Shown: positions 54,017-63,809 of the stretch, piece after piece
Layout: each line of letters starts with the position of its first letter
Position numbering within the stretch: the stretch's first letter is position 1
NCBI RefSeq assembly: GCF_009905545.1
Contig: NZ_JAAALB010000007.1
Coordinates: 162,794 to 226,793 of the forward strand
Direction of reading: 5' to 3'
DNA from: Cellulophaga sp. BC115SP
Lineage (GTDB): Bacteria; Bacteroidota; Bacteroidia; Cytophagales; Spirosomataceae
DNA length: 64,000 nucleotides
The notes under the pieces: model-generated
The model's database searches: none
Told to the model about the DNA's origin: nothing
What the model saw: the letters and a program-made list of their open reading frames with translations, nothing else
Translations under genes and position numbers: made by a program

Positions 54017-54751
54017 ATGCGATTAGCATTTAGATATATTACCATATTAATACTCTTAGTGACAGGATTTTCTGTTAAAACTTTTGCTCAGGGGCAAGAT
54101 AAGAGTGTTATTTTTTCGGGAAGGGTTGTAGCTGACCGTAGTTCTGAATTTTTGCCAAGTGCTTATGTTTTTAACCCAAATTCAGGAAGAGGTACTTTGA
54201 CAGATAACTTAGGTAATTTTGCCTTGTATGTATATCCTGGCGATACAATTCAGTTTTCGTATGTGGGTTACAAAAAGCGATATTATGTCATTCCTAGAGA
54301 CATTGAGCAAACACACCAAGCTTATGTGCGTATGGCTGAAGAAACGAGAATGCTCGCCGAGGTAAGGGTATATCCATATAGTACAGAAGAAGATTTTAAA
54401 AAGGCTTTCCTAGAAATGCAGTTGGATAATCAGGCGGGTCGTAAGGCATTAGCGAAGAATTTGGAGCAATCGAAATTGAATGTGTTGGCGCTAAAAGCAG
54501 GTTTGAGCGGGGCTGGTAATTTCCGAAACTTCTCTGATCAAATGACTTATAGTATGGCCAATCGTAACTTTATTTCTAGTCCTTTGATGACCTTAACCAA
54601 TCCATTTGCATGGGCACAGTTTATTCAGTCAATCAAGCGTGGTGATTTGAAAAAAGATGATTATAAAAAGGCCTACGAAGATGCGCCAAGTGAAGGCGTA
54701 AGTCGTCAGAAAATTATGAAAGAAATCAAGTCTGGTGGCGGAGGTCAGTAA
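54017..54751 (+). CDS. Secreted protein with carboxypeptidase-like regulatory domain
   Basis: ATG 54017 gives 244 residues; the open frame starts at a TTG nine codons earlier. A signal peptide MRLAFRYITILILLVTGFSV ends near TFAQG. Residues about 32-110 form a CarboxypepD_reg-like beta-sandwich (VIFSGRVVADRSSEFLPSAY, GRGTLTDNLGNFALYVYPGD, IQFSYVGYKKRYYVIP). The remainder is helical and ends with glycines. Related proteins accompany TonB-dependent or T9SS functions, but no role is established. Confidence 0.85.
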   Translation: MRLAFRYITILILLVTGFSVKTFAQGQDKSVIFSGRVVADRSSEFLPSAYVFNPNSGRGTLTDNLGNFALYVYPGDTIQFSYVGYKKRYYVIPRDIEQTHQAYVRMAEETRMLAEVRVYPYSTEEDFKKAFLEMQLDNQAGRKALAKNLEQSKLNVLALKAGLSGAGNFRNFSDQMTYSMANRNFISSPLMTLTNPFAWAQFIQSIKRGDLKKDDYKKAYEDAPSEGVSRQKIMKEIKSGGGGQ

Positions 54752-54759
54752 TATTGAGT

Positions 54760-55087
54760 GAATTGTGATTTAGTGAATGGGTGATTATTTTTAGATTGAA
54801 ATTTCACCAGTATAGAGAAATGTTGCTTGGGGATGAGTTTAACACGCATTCAACGTTTTAATAAACAATACGATTCTTGACCATGATTTCATTTAGCGGG
54901 TAAATTTATTAATCCGTCATAAAATGTTTAAATAGTTTCATTATCAAAAAAGCGGTTGGAAAAACAATTTCCAACCGCTTTTTTGATATGCTATATCTGA
55001 CTCAGCTTAAGATGCAATCATTGCGTCTCTACTGGTGAATTTCTTCTTAAAATAATCACTCATTCACTCAATCTCAATTCACACAAT
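54760..55087. repeat. Nested inverted-repeat element, family A copy 3
   Basis: Outer arms of about 70 bases pair imperfectly: GTGATTTAGTGAATGGGTGA and AATTTCACCAGTATAGAGAA on the left with TCTACTGGTGAATTTCTTCT and AATAATCACTCATTCACTCA on the right. The right side contains GATGCAATCATTGCGTC, as in copy 2. At 54943-54987 is the 45-base hairpin (20-base arms ATCAAAAAAGCGGTTGGAAA). It fills the space between convergent genes, as copy 2 does. Confidence 0.8.
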
Positions 55088-55127
55088 GAACTAGGGGTGA
55101 CTCGTATTGGTGCTATACCTACATTCT

Positions 55128-57053
55128 CTACAAAAACTTAACCTCAATTCTTCTATTAAGCTTTCTATTTTCGTCTGATGTATTAGGTACAAATGGTTTG
55201 GTTTCGCCGTAGCCTTCTGCTTTAATTTTGTTGCTTGGAATACCTTTGTTGATCAAATAGTTCATCACTTCTTTAGCCCTTTTTTGTGATAAAATTAGAT
55301 TGTCAGCATCTTTGCCTACATCGTCGGTATGCCCCGATATTTCCACCGAAAGCATGGGATTACTTTTTAAGAGAACTACTAATTTGTCAAGCTCAGTGGC
55401 AGATTGGGGTTGTAAATCCCACTGATTCGTCGCAAAGAAGATATTATTCAAAATTTCTTTAGCATCTTTTTGAATAGGTTCAAGGCTGATATTTAATACT
55501 TTGTCTAACGCATGAGTTTGGCTAAAATCAAAATGAAGGCTTTTGAAAAAATACCCTTGTTTATTCACAAACAAGGCATATTCTCCCGAAGTATTTAATA
55601 CTGAAATATATTGACCTGTTTGAGTATCTGAGATAAATTTACCCACTGTTTGAGAAGGGTTTAAGGCTACTAATTCTAACTCTGCTGAAAGCTTTTGCTG
55701 GGTTTTAGCATCAGTTACAATACCTTTTAGGTAGGTTGTAGCTTGGATTTTGGCTTGTAATGAGCTAGGCAATGTGATTTCTACGAGTTTAGATTTTTTA
55801 TATCTCTCTCCTGTATCTTGTTCTAATGAATAATATCCTTTTTGTCCGTCGGCAGTAATAAACAAGGCGACTTGGTCGTCTTGGGTGTTGATAGGATATC
55901 CCAAATTTTGAGGTGCTGTCCAGCTAACACCTTGTTTTTGAGACATAAATAAATCTAAACCGCCCATGCCTGCATGTCCTTCTGAGCTAAAGAAAAGCGT
56001 TTGTCCATTGGCATGAATAAAAGGTGATAAATCATCTTCAGAGGTGTTGATGGTATTACCTACATTTTGGGCCTTTTGCCATTGTCCTGTCGAATCTTGC
56101 TTACTCACCCAAATATCCCTTTTCCCGATACTTCCTCTTCTATCTGATACAAAGTACAAAGTTCGTCCGTCTGCCGAAAGAGATGGTTGCGAGTCCCACT
56201 CACCAGAGTTGACTGCCTGTCCCATATTGGCGGGCTTTGTCCAGTCGTTTCCTTCTCTATAACTCACAAACAAATCACAGCTTCCCAAGCTATTACGCCC
56301 TCCGCAGGCTGTAAACACCAAGGTTCGACCGTCGGCAGCAATACTGGCGGTTCCTTCATTTTGTGAGGTATTGATTAGTTCTGAAAGACTATGGGCTTGT
56401 TGCCACTGTTGATCTATCCATTTCGAAACGTATAAGTTTTCATCTCGGTTGCTATAGTTTTGAGCCGTAAATATCAACGTTTCTCTGTCGGCAGTCAGTG
56501 TGGGGAAATACTGTGTATCGAAAGCATTTATGGTATTAGGTAAGGCAATAGGCTTTATGTCAAGCGGTTGATTCACAGCTTTTAAGGCAAATTCGGCATT
56601 GGCGATACTTCTTTTGATTCGTTGAATAGTCAGGTTATTAGCTGGAGGAATTTTGGGAAGTAGTAATTCGAGATAAGCTTTGGCTTTTTGATACTCACCC
56701 TTACGCATGTACAAATTGCCTAAAAACTGTAAAGTGTTATTGGCAACACTAGCTTCGGGGTTGGAGTTATAGCTTTTTTCATAGTTCAAAATCGCATTGC
56801 CAAATTGGCGATTTTGTTCGTACAAACGACCCAATTGATAATAGGCTTCTGCAAAAAGGTTGTCTCGCTCGATAGCCTCCTCAAACTGTTGAAAAGCCTC
56901 ATCAATTTTTCTTTCTTGTAAAGCCTGAAGCCCATCTTGATAGGCATTGATGGCTTTTTTATTAGTTGTAGAAAGATTTTGCTGAGCAAATACTTCGCTC
57001 ATTATGAAGCATAAAAAGCAACCTAAAAGTGTCCAAAATCTAAACGTATTCAT
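55128..57053 (-). CDS. PorE-like outer-membrane protein: TPR, PD40 propeller, CRD and OmpA domain
   Basis: The protein has 641 residues. A signal peptide (about 1-24) is followed by TPR repeats (about 30-145, AYQDGLQALQERKIDEAFQQ, AEAYYQLGRLYEQNRQFGNA), a beta-propeller of PD40/WD-like blades (about 175-410, AADGRTLVFTACGGRNSLGS, LSADGRTLYFVSDRRGSIGK), a carboxypeptidase-regulatory domain (about 440-520) and a C-terminal OmpA domain (about 535-641, VEISGHTDDVGKDADNLILS, NRRIEVKFL). This order is that of PorE, which links the type IX secretion complex to peptidoglycan. Other T9SS genes are not in view, and the class has several paralogues, so the exact role is uncertain. Confidence 0.88.
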   Translation of the reverse strand: MNTFRFWTLLGCFLCFIMSEVFAQQNLSTTNKKAINAYQDGLQALQERKIDEAFQQFEEAIERDNLFAEAYYQLGRLYEQNRQFGNAILNYEKSYNSNPEASVANNTLQFLGNLYMRKGEYQKAKAYLELLLPKIPPANNLTIQRIKRSIANAEFALKAVNQPLDIKPIALPNTINAFDTQYFPTLTADRETLIFTAQNYSNRDENLYVSKWIDQQWQQAHSLSELINTSQNEGTASIAADGRTLVFTACGGRNSLGSCDLFVSYREGNDWTKPANMGQAVNSGEWDSQPSLSADGRTLYFVSDRRGSIGKRDIWVSKQDSTGQWQKAQNVGNTINTSEDDLSPFIHANGQTLFFSSEGHAGMGGLDLFMSQKQGVSWTAPQNLGYPINTQDDQVALFITADGQKGYYSLEQDTGERYKKSKLVEITLPSSLQAKIQATTYLKGIVTDAKTQQKLSAELELVALNPSQTVGKFISDTQTGQYISVLNTSGEYALFVNKQGYFFKSLHFDFSQTHALDKVLNISLEPIQKDAKEILNNIFFATNQWDLQPQSATELDKLVVLLKSNPMLSVEISGHTDDVGKDADNLILSQKRAKEVMNYLINKGIPSNKIKAEGYGETKPFVPNTSDENRKLNRRIEVKFL

Positions 57054-57074
57054 AGTTATTATAAGTAATTAGAC

Positions 57075-57133
57075 AAGGTTAAAAGCAAATGCCTGTTAGA
57101 TGATTCATCCAACAGGCATTTGCTTTTAACCTT
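57075..57133 (-). terminator. Terminator after queE
   Basis: Perfect 23-base arms (AAGGTTAAAAGCAAATGCCT..., matched on the other side) enclose a 13-base loop, and the stem touches the queE stop codon. Confidence 0.85.
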
Positions 57134-57761
57134 ACGGAATGTTCATAAATTTATGAACTTGTAACGAAATTCTCCACTTTGGATTGTCTTTTATGTATTC
57201 AATAATCAGAGGAAGAATAGTTTCAGACTTACTCCATTCGGGTTGTAGATATAAAAGACATTCTGGAGCCATTTGTGCGGCATAACTTTCTGCCCATTCA
57301 AAATCACTTGGATGAAAAATAACCACTTTTAATTCATGGGCTTTTTCAAAAATAGCTGGATTGGGAGCTTTGAACTTTTTAGGTGAAAAGCAAATCCAAT
57401 CCCAATAACCAGTCACCGCCTCGCACACACCTGATGTTTCGATATTAGTTTGAATACCTGCATTATGCAGTGCATTTGTTAGTTCATCCAGTTGGTGCAT
57501 CAAAGGTTCACCACCTGTGATTACTGCTAATTTGCCTGGGTACTTGGCTGCTTCAGCCACAATTTCGTCAAGAGTTAATCGTGGATGTGCATTTACGTCC
57601 CAAGATTCCTTTACATCACACCAGTGGCAGCCGACATCACACCCGCCCAATCTAATAAAGTAGGCGGCCTTCCCTTGGTAATAACCCTCTCCTTGGAGCG
57701 TGTAAAACGCCTCCATAACTGGAAGGGTGGTTGCTTTTATCGTTTCTTTTATTGTTGTCAT
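57132..57761 (-). CDS. queE: 7-carboxy-7-deazaguanine synthase
   Basis: The protein has 209 residues. The radical-SAM cluster motif is CDVGCHWC (Cys41, 45, 48) behind FYTLQGEGYYQGKAAYFIRL, and SAM-binding ITGGEPLMHQ, ETSGV and WICFSPKKFK follow. QueE makes the deazapurine core of queuosine from 6-carboxytetrahydropterin. Neither queC nor queD is adjacent. TTLPVMEAFYTLQGEG is the typical substrate-pocket start. Confidence 0.95.
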   Translation of the reverse strand: MTTIKETIKATTLPVMEAFYTLQGEGYYQGKAAYFIRLGGCDVGCHWCDVKESWDVNAHPRLTLDEIVAEAAKYPGKLAVITGGEPLMHQLDELTNALHNAGIQTNIETSGVCEAVTGYWDWICFSPKKFKAPNPAIFEKAHELKVVIFHPSDFEWAESYAAQMAPECLLYLQPEWSKSETILPLIIEYIKDNPKWRISLQVHKFMNIP

Positions 57762-57825
57762 GTTTTATTATCTCAGTAGTTTATTCTTTAGTTTGTGTTA
57801 TAGCCAAGACTTTAGCCTTGACCTG

Positions 57826-58845
57826 CTATTCTAAAATATCGCCAATCATTGCCTGCAATATCCCTAATTGACTAGAACCTACATGGCAATATTTGTGGTA
57901 ATTGCCTTTAGTATAATTGACTATTGAAGGTAAAAATCGCTTAAATCTAGGTATAAACGGTAACTCTGCTCGCAAATTATAATGTTCGAAGGCTCTGGTC
58001 AAAGGGGTTAAATCTTCAATTTTATAAGAGGTATTCTCAAGAAGATAATCAATAATCTTTTTATAAAAGAGCGATTTAGCTAAGAATGGTTCAACTTTTA
58101 CAGTTTTAGGACGTGTAAAACGATTTTTTAAAGTTACTTTTTCTGGAGATATAGCTTCTTCATTTTTTGCTCCAACTTGTTGTGCTGGATGTTGACGATA
58201 CCAAATCAAATCTTCGTTAATAAAGTCGATAGAGTTGGTAATTGATGCATACATTGCTATCCATCCATCATGGATAAAGTCGCTATCAATCTGCGTAGGA
58301 AAAGGAATAATTTCAGAAACTATACTTTTACGGAAACACATGGTGCAACCAGTAACACGATTTCCTGCCATCAGAATCTCAGTGGAGTGACCATTTTTCC
58401 AATGCTGTAGAATTTTTTCATCTAAATTGACGGTTTCCCACATTTTTTTACCCAAACTGTTCAAATTTTCATCCACTAATAAAGCGTTCGAAAACAAAAC
58501 ATTTGTCTCAGGATGTTGCATCATGTATTTGCTCATTACCTCCAGTTTGGTAGGAACCCAAAAGTCGTCTTGGTCACAAAGCATAATCAAATCACTTGTA
58601 CATAACGAAACTGCTCGCTCAAAGTTTTTGACTGTGCGCAAAGCTGGCTTATTTTCGTAAATAAGAATTGGAAAAGGAGCTTCTATCGAACGAATTATGT
58701 CAAGCGTATTATCCGACGAATTATCATCACAGATGACAATTTCACTAGGTTTTAGTGTTTGATTAATTAAACTTTCTAATTGGGTTTTGATATACTTGCT
58801 ACCATTATAAGTACAAAGTGCTATCGAAATGGTGGGTACGTTCAT
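57826..58845 (-). CDS. Family 2 glycosyltransferase
   Basis: The protein has 339 residues. The GT-A domain shows ISIALCTYNGSKYIKTQLES, the nucleotide-sugar motif IVICDDNSSDNT, the DxD-like CDQDDFWVPTKLEVM and an acceptor segment IHDGWIAMYASITN. The C-terminal 110 residues are helical. Similar enzymes transfer rhamnose or other sugars in O-antigen and exopolysaccharide synthesis; the sugar is not determined. It is solitary and lies 65 bases upstream of queE. Confidence 0.93.
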   Translation of the reverse strand: MNVPTISIALCTYNGSKYIKTQLESLINQTLKPSEIVICDDNSSDNTLDIIRSIEAPFPILIYENKPALRTVKNFERAVSLCTSDLIMLCDQDDFWVPTKLEVMSKYMMQHPETNVLFSNALLVDENLNSLGKKMWETVNLDEKILQHWKNGHSTEILMAGNRVTGCTMCFRKSIVSEIIPFPTQIDSDFIHDGWIAMYASITNSIDFINEDLIWYRQHPAQQVGAKNEEAISPEKVTLKNRFTRPKTVKVEPFLAKSLFYKKIIDYLLENTSYKIEDLTPLTRAFEHYNLRAELPFIPRFKRFLPSIVNYTKGNYHKYCHVGSSQLGILQAMIGDILE

Positions 58846-59528
58846 TTTAATAAAGTCTTTCTACTAAAATAATATTAGTGTCAGTTTGTTTACAGGTTAT
58901 TAGTGGAAAAGAAATTTAATCTATCGCAATAAATTGTTTAGCAAGAACTATATAATTGAAAATAACGCATTATACTCGATAAATCAGAATCGCAAATTTA
59001 CGGATAACTTCCGATTTTATCACTTGGATTTTGCAATTACCCAAGCTGTTTACTAAAAGGATAGCACTGAAATAAAATACTTTGTTGCTCTAGCTTGTAC
59101 CTCTAGTTTTGTACTCATTTGATAAATGTATATCAAATTGAAAGGTATTTTGGGTTAAAATCCTATAAGATTGCACTTTTTTCAAAAAAACTTTTCTCAA
59201 ATCTTCGTGCGTCCTATTATCGTTTTTTGCTAAAGTTTAATGATTTTCTTTTGTTTTAGCTTTTATCTAAATGTATTTATTCTGAAAAAAGTAAAAACTC
59301 TTCTAAAATATGTGCTTTTTGTGTCTCCTATGATTTGGTCACTTGATATATTTTTTATAGACTTTTCAAAATCTATACGCTAATTTCGCCACTCTTTTAT
59401 TCATCTAAAACTAATAAACTGGCGTATAACGTAAGGATACCAAGCGTAATGCCTAACGTTCGATACTTCACAAGATCGAGCACTTTTTTAACTTAAGATT
59501 ATCCTCACGGGATTGTCGCCCAATCAAC
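58846..59528. other. Gene-free upstream region of maeB
   Basis: AT-rich DNA with no gene between divergent units. TAATTTCG near 59383 resembles a -7 box for maeB, but a -33 TTTG at the right spacing is not evident. I see no repeat of the families described elsewhere. Confidence 0.4.
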
Positions 59529-61802
59529 ATGAAACAAAAATCTATTCGCAAGCAAGATGCCTTGGATTATCACTCCAAAGGCAGGCCAGGAAAAATTGCA
59601 GTTGTTCCGACCAAAGAAACAGAAACACAGCGTGACCTTTCACTGGCCTATTCTCCAGGTGTTGCAGAACCCTGTATCGAAATTGCCAACAATGTAGAAA
59701 ATGTTTACAAATACACTGCTAAAGGAAACTTAGTAGCGGTGATTTCGAATGGTACTGCTGTACTCGGACTTGGGAATATTGGCCCCGAAGCAAGTAAGCC
59801 TGTTATGGAAGGTAAAGGCTTATTGTTTAAAATCTTTGCTGATATTGACGTATTCGATATTGAGCTAAATACTCAAGATCCAGAAGAGTTGATTCGTACA
59901 GTAAAAGTATTGGAACCAACATTTGGAGGGGTAAACTTGGAAGATATTAAGTCTCCCGAGTGTTTTGAAATTGAAGAGAGACTCAGACAAGACCTCAAAA
60001 TTCCTATTATGCACGACGACCAGCACGGAACAGCGATTATTTCGGGTGCTGCGCTCATCAATGCATTGGAATTGGTAAATAAGAAAATTGATGAATGTAG
60101 ATTCGTAATTTCTGGAGCAGGTGCTGCGGCTTTGTCTTGTGCTAAATTGTACTTGTTATTAGGTGCAAAAATTGAGAATATTTTGATGTTTGATAAGGAC
60201 GGTTTGGTGCACAAGCGCCGTACCGACCTCAATAAATATGTTGCGCCATTTGCTACCAACACCGAAGGTATCGAAACCTTAGCCGATGCGATGAAAGGTG
60301 CTGATGTATTCTTGGGCTTATCGGTGGGTAATATTGTATCGCAAGATATGATTCGCTCGATGGCAAATGATGCTATCGTATTTGCAATGGCCAATCCAAC
60401 ACCAGAGATTTCGTATGAAGACGCTGTGGCTGCTCGTCCAGATATCATTATGGCAACGGGACGTTCGGATTATCCTAACCAAGTAAACAATGTATTAGGA
60501 TTTCCGTATATTTTCAGAGGAGCGCTTGATGTACGTGCTACAGGAATCGACGAAAATATGAAAATGGCAGCAGCAAAAGCACTTGCTGAACTAGCCAAAA
60601 AACCTGTGCCAGATATTGTAAACTTGGCATACAACGAAAAAAACCTGTCTTTTGGTCGTAACTATATTATTCCAAAGCCTGTTGACCCTCGTTTGATTAC
60701 AACGGTTTCTATTGCGGTTGCCAAAGCTGCTATGGAATCAGGAATTGCCCAAAATCCTATTACGAATTGGGAAGCTTATGAGCAGGAATTGGCAAAACGT
60801 TTGGGATTGGATAACCAGTTGATGCGCTATATCATCAATCGTGCTAAGAGAACGCCAAAACGTGTGGTTTTTGCTGATGCTGAAAATTTGAAGGTATTAA
60901 AAGCTGTCCAACAAGCTAAAGACGAAGGTATTTGTATTCCTATTTTGCTGGGTAATGTTCAAAAAATCCAACGTATCATAGAGGAGCATAACTTGGAGTT
61001 AGGTGATGTGAAAATTATTGATACTCGTGATGCTCAAAACGCAGACCAGTTAAAACGTTATGGCGATATTTTCTTCGAAAAGCGTAAACGCCGTGGTTAC
61101 AATCAGTACGAAGCTCACAAACAAATGCAGGTACGTAACTACTTTGCTGCTATGATGGTGGAGACTGGCGATGCAGACTGTGTTATTTCTGGTTTGACTC
61201 GTAACTATCCTAATGCTATTCGTCCAGCGTTGCAAGTGATTGGTCGTGACGAAGGCGTGAAAAAAGTATCGGGTATGTATATCTTGTTGACGAAAAAAGG
61301 ACCATTGTTCTTCTCTGATACGACGGTAAACTTCAACCCAAGTGTGGAAGAAATCGTGGAGATTACTGAGTTGACTGCCAAAGCTGTTGAGCAATTCAAT
61401 ATTCGTCCGCGAATCGCTATGTTGACGTATTCTAACTTTGGTACTGCCGATGGTGAAGATGCTGTTAAAATGCGTGAAGCTACGGCAATTTTACAAAGAA
61501 AGCATCCAGATATGATCGTAGAAGGGGAGATGCAGGCACACATGGCGTTTGATACTGACTTGGTACGTGAAAATTATCCATTCTCGAAGTTAGCAGAAGA
61601 AGGAGCAAACGTATTGATTTTCCCGAACCTTTCGGCAGCAAATATTTCTTACAACTTATTGAAAGAAACAGGAGATATTGAATATATCGGACCAATTTTG
61701 CTTGGTTTACGAAAACCTGTACACGTATTGCAATTAGGTTCATCAGTTCGTGAAATTGTTAACATGGTAGCGATTGCCGTGGTAGAAGCACAATCAAAGT
61801 AG
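59529..61802 (+). CDS. maeB: NADP-dependent malic enzyme with C-terminal phosphotransacetylase-like domain
   Basis: The protein has 757 residues, the standard length of MaeB. The malic-enzyme half (about 1-425) contains [51 protein letters not shown], the Rossmann [20 protein letters not shown] and [15 protein letters not shown]. The C-terminal half (about 430-757) resembles phosphate acetyltransferase ([40 protein letters not shown]) and usually acts as an acetyl-CoA-sensing regulatory module. It converts malate to pyruvate with NADPH formation. Confidence 0.96.
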   Translation: MKQKSIRKQDALDYHSKGRPGKIAVVPTKETETQRDLSLAYSPGVAEPCIEIANNVENVYKYTAKGNLVAVISNGTAVLGLGNIGPEASKPVMEGKGLLFKIFADIDVFDIELNTQDPEELIRTVKVLEPTFGGVNLEDIKSPECFEIEERLRQDLKIPIMHDDQHGTAIISGAALINALELVNKKIDECRFVISGAGAAALSCAKLYLLLGAKIENILMFDKDGLVHKRRTDLNKYVAPFATNTEGIETLADAMKGADVFLGLSVGNIVSQDMIRSMANDAIVFAMANPTPEISYEDAVAARPDIIMATGRSDYPNQVNNVLGFPYIFRGALDVRATGIDENMKMAAAKALAELAKKPVPDIVNLAYNEKNLSFGRNYIIPKPVDPRLITTVSIAVAKAAMESGIAQNPITNWEAYEQELAKRLGLDNQLMRYIINRAKRTPKRVVFADAENLKVLKAVQQAKDEGICIPILLGNVQKIQRIIEEHNLELGDVKIIDTRDAQNADQLKRYGDIFFEKRKRRGYNQYEAHKQMQVRNYFAAMMVETGDADCVISGLTRNYPNAIRPALQVIGRDEGVKKVSGMYILLTKKGPLFFSDTTVNFNPSVEEIVEITELTAKAVEQFNIRPRIAMLTYSNFGTADGEDAVKMREATAILQRKHPDMIVEGEMQAHMAFDTDLVRENYPFSKLAEEGANVLIFPNLSAANISYNLLKETGDIEYIGPILLGLRKPVHVLQLGSSVREIVNMVAIAVVEAQSK

Positions 61803-61830
61803 GTTTTTCTTTGGTGCCATTTGCTATTTT

Positions 61831-61869
61831 AAAAGGAAGTTTCGAAGTTTTTTCGAAGCTTCCTTTTTC
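61831..61869 (+). terminator. Terminator after maeB
   Basis: AAAAGGAAG and TTTCGAA pair with TTCGAA and CTTCCTTTTT, with a short T loop and a T-run. Confidence 0.8.
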
Positions 61870-62063
61870 TATTTACAGAAATACTGAAAAAGAAATAGGT
61901 GTGTTTAAATAGATTTTTCCTCACTTAACTGTACTAATTTTAATTATATCCTAGGATGTTTTTAAAACAAAAAGAAAATGAAAACTGATTTTTTAGTATC
62001 TTTGACAACACACTACCTTTACCCGTTCTAACAAAAAAGACCTAATCAGGACAATTTATAAAG

Positions 62064-62423
62064 ATGTATCCATTCAGACGACATATAGACCATACATACT
62101 TGGATGAGGTGTATGGAGGCGAACGTGACATTATTACTATGATGATGGGAGTATTTCTGTCCGACTCGGTGCCCTCATGGCAAAGTGTAGGGTCTCTTTT
62201 GGCTAGTAATGATTTTGTTGCAGCAGGTCAGGTGGTACATCGTATCAAGCCTTCTTTTACAATGGTTGGTCTTCAAGATTTTCATGAGCCTGTTCAAGCT
62301 TTGGAACATGCTTTGAAACAAGGCATAGCATCATCTGTTATACTTGATTTACACAAATTGATTGACGAAGAGCTAGCACTCATTATACCACAAATAGAGG
62401 CTTATCTGTCAGAAGAATCATAA
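62064..62423 (+). CDS. Hpt-domain histidine phosphotransfer protein
   Basis: The protein has 119 residues forming a four-helix Hpt domain. The phosphorylatable histidine is His59 in QVVHRIKPSFTMVGL, which matches the HxxK-S pattern of Hpt modules. Hpt proteins relay phosphate between hybrid kinases and response regulators. No such kinase is adjacent, so the partner must be elsewhere. TATCTTTG at 61997-62004 may be a -7 box. The gene precedes a membrane glycosyltransferase gene by 174 bases. Confidence 0.88.
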   Translation: MYPFRRHIDHTYLDEVYGGERDIITMMMGVFLSDSVPSWQSVGSLLASNDFVAAGQVVHRIKPSFTMVGLQDFHEPVQALEHALKQGIASSVILDLHKLIDEELALIIPQIEAYLSEES

Positions 62424-62597
62424 GGTATGACCTAAGTCCCCTTAATAATAGTTTGTTATTATGTATCGAAGTAAACTTGATGGTAATTAGAAGTATATTT
62501 TTCTGATTATTGATTAAGTGGAATGGTGTTTGTTGGGTTCGATACCAATAAAGCTTATTAAATCCTTTCTACTAATTATATCAAATATTCTAAGGGT

Positions 62598-63809
62598 ATG
62601 AAACAATTTATTGAGATTCTCCTCGTAATTGCGTTGTTTTTGGTTTTTTATACTTACGTTGGCTATGGAATTGTAGCTTGGATTTTAGTGAAAATTCGAC
62701 GTTCCTTAGGAAAAACCTTTATCGCTGATTTTGACCCTGAATATCTTCCCGAAGTTACTCTCGTTGTACCTGCTTATAATGAAATGAGCTGTATCGAAAG
62801 TAAGCTTTTTAACTCCTTAAGTTTAGACTATCCCACCAAAAAGATTGAATTCTTGTTTGTAACTGAGGGCTCAACTGATGGCACAAGCGAGTATATCGAG
62901 TCGATATGCGCTCAATATCCAAATGTTCGGATGATTGGAGGAACGGCACGTCGTGGTAAAATTGAGGCTATGAATATGGCGGTGCCAACGATCAAATCTC
63001 CGATTGTGATATTTACAGACGCCAATACCACCTTGAACAATCAAGCAATCAAAGCGATTGTTCGTCATTTTAAGGACGAAAAAGTGGGTGCTGTAGCAGG
63101 AGAAAAGCGTATCCAAACCAACGACGCCGAAGCCGCCGCAGGGGCAGGAGAGGGGTTGTATTGGAAATATGAGTCATTTTTGAAAAAACTTGATACACAG
63201 TTATATAGCGTAGTAGGGGCAGCAGGTGAGCTTTTTGCCGTAAGAACACCATTATTTAATCCCGTAGAAAAAGATACTTTGCTCGACGATTTTGTGATTT
63301 CCCTTCGTATTGCTGCTGATGGATACCGTGTTATCTATGAACCTGAAGCTTATGCTATTGAGCGACCGTCGTTCTCTATCCAAGATGAAATGAAGCGTAA
63401 AATCCGCATTGCCGCAGGTGGTTTTCAAGCTATTGCTCGTTTAGGGTTTTTGTTGAATATTTTCAAATATGGCTTGTTATCTTTCCAGTATGTATCGCAC
63501 CGTGCTATGCGCTGGGCGGTAGCACCATTTTGCTTACCAATTATTTACTTCCTCAATTTGCTACTAGTTTTACAGGCAGAACAGGGATTTTTGCCTCGGT
63601 CTTTTTATCTACTTTTATTTCTTGCACAAACAGCATTTTATGGATTGGCTATTGTGGGATATACCTTAGAAAACAAACAAATTCGTATCAAACTACTGTT
63701 CGTGCCATTCTACTTTTCGTTTATGAACTGGTGTGCCATCAAAGGCTACGCTCGTTATCGCAATGGATTAACTTCAGGTATCTGGGAAAAAGTTAAAAGA
63801 GCGGAGTAG
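62598..63809 (+). CDS. Membrane-bound processive-type family 2 glycosyltransferase
   Basis: The protein has 403 residues. An N-terminal membrane helix (about 5-32) leads to a GT-A domain: VTLVVPAYNEMSCIESKLFN, FVTEGSTDGTSEYIESI, VIFTDANTTLNNQAI, the acidic LLDDFVISLRI and a QxxRK-like QDEMKRKIRIAAGG. Four hydrophobic helices close the chain (about 305-400). The layout is that of cellulose-synthase-like or hyaluronan-synthase-like enzymes that make or export a surface glycan. The polymer is unknown. Confidence 0.93.
   Translation: MKQFIEILLVIALFLVFYTYVGYGIVAWILVKIRRSLGKTFIADFDPEYLPEVTLVVPAYNEMSCIESKLFNSLSLDYPTKKIEFLFVTEGSTDGTSEYIESICAQYPNVRMIGGTARRGKIEAMNMAVPTIKSPIVIFTDANTTLNNQAIKAIVRHFKDEKVGAVAGEKRIQTNDAEAAAGAGEGLYWKYESFLKKLDTQLYSVVGAAGELFAVRTPLFNPVEKDTLLDDFVISLRIAADGYRVIYEPEAYAIERPSFSIQDEMKRKIRIAAGGFQAIARLGFLLNIFKYGLLSFQYVSHRAMRWAVAPFCLPIIYFLNLLLVLQAEQGFLPRSFYLLLFLAQTAFYGLAIVGYTLENKQIRIKLLFVPFYFSFMNWCAIKGYARYRNGLTSGIWEKVKRAE

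Noticed and set aside
59873..60448. 191-codon open frame antisense to maeB
   Set aside because: It lies wholly opposite a certain gene, has no recognisable domain, and its composition follows the codon pattern of the sense strand.
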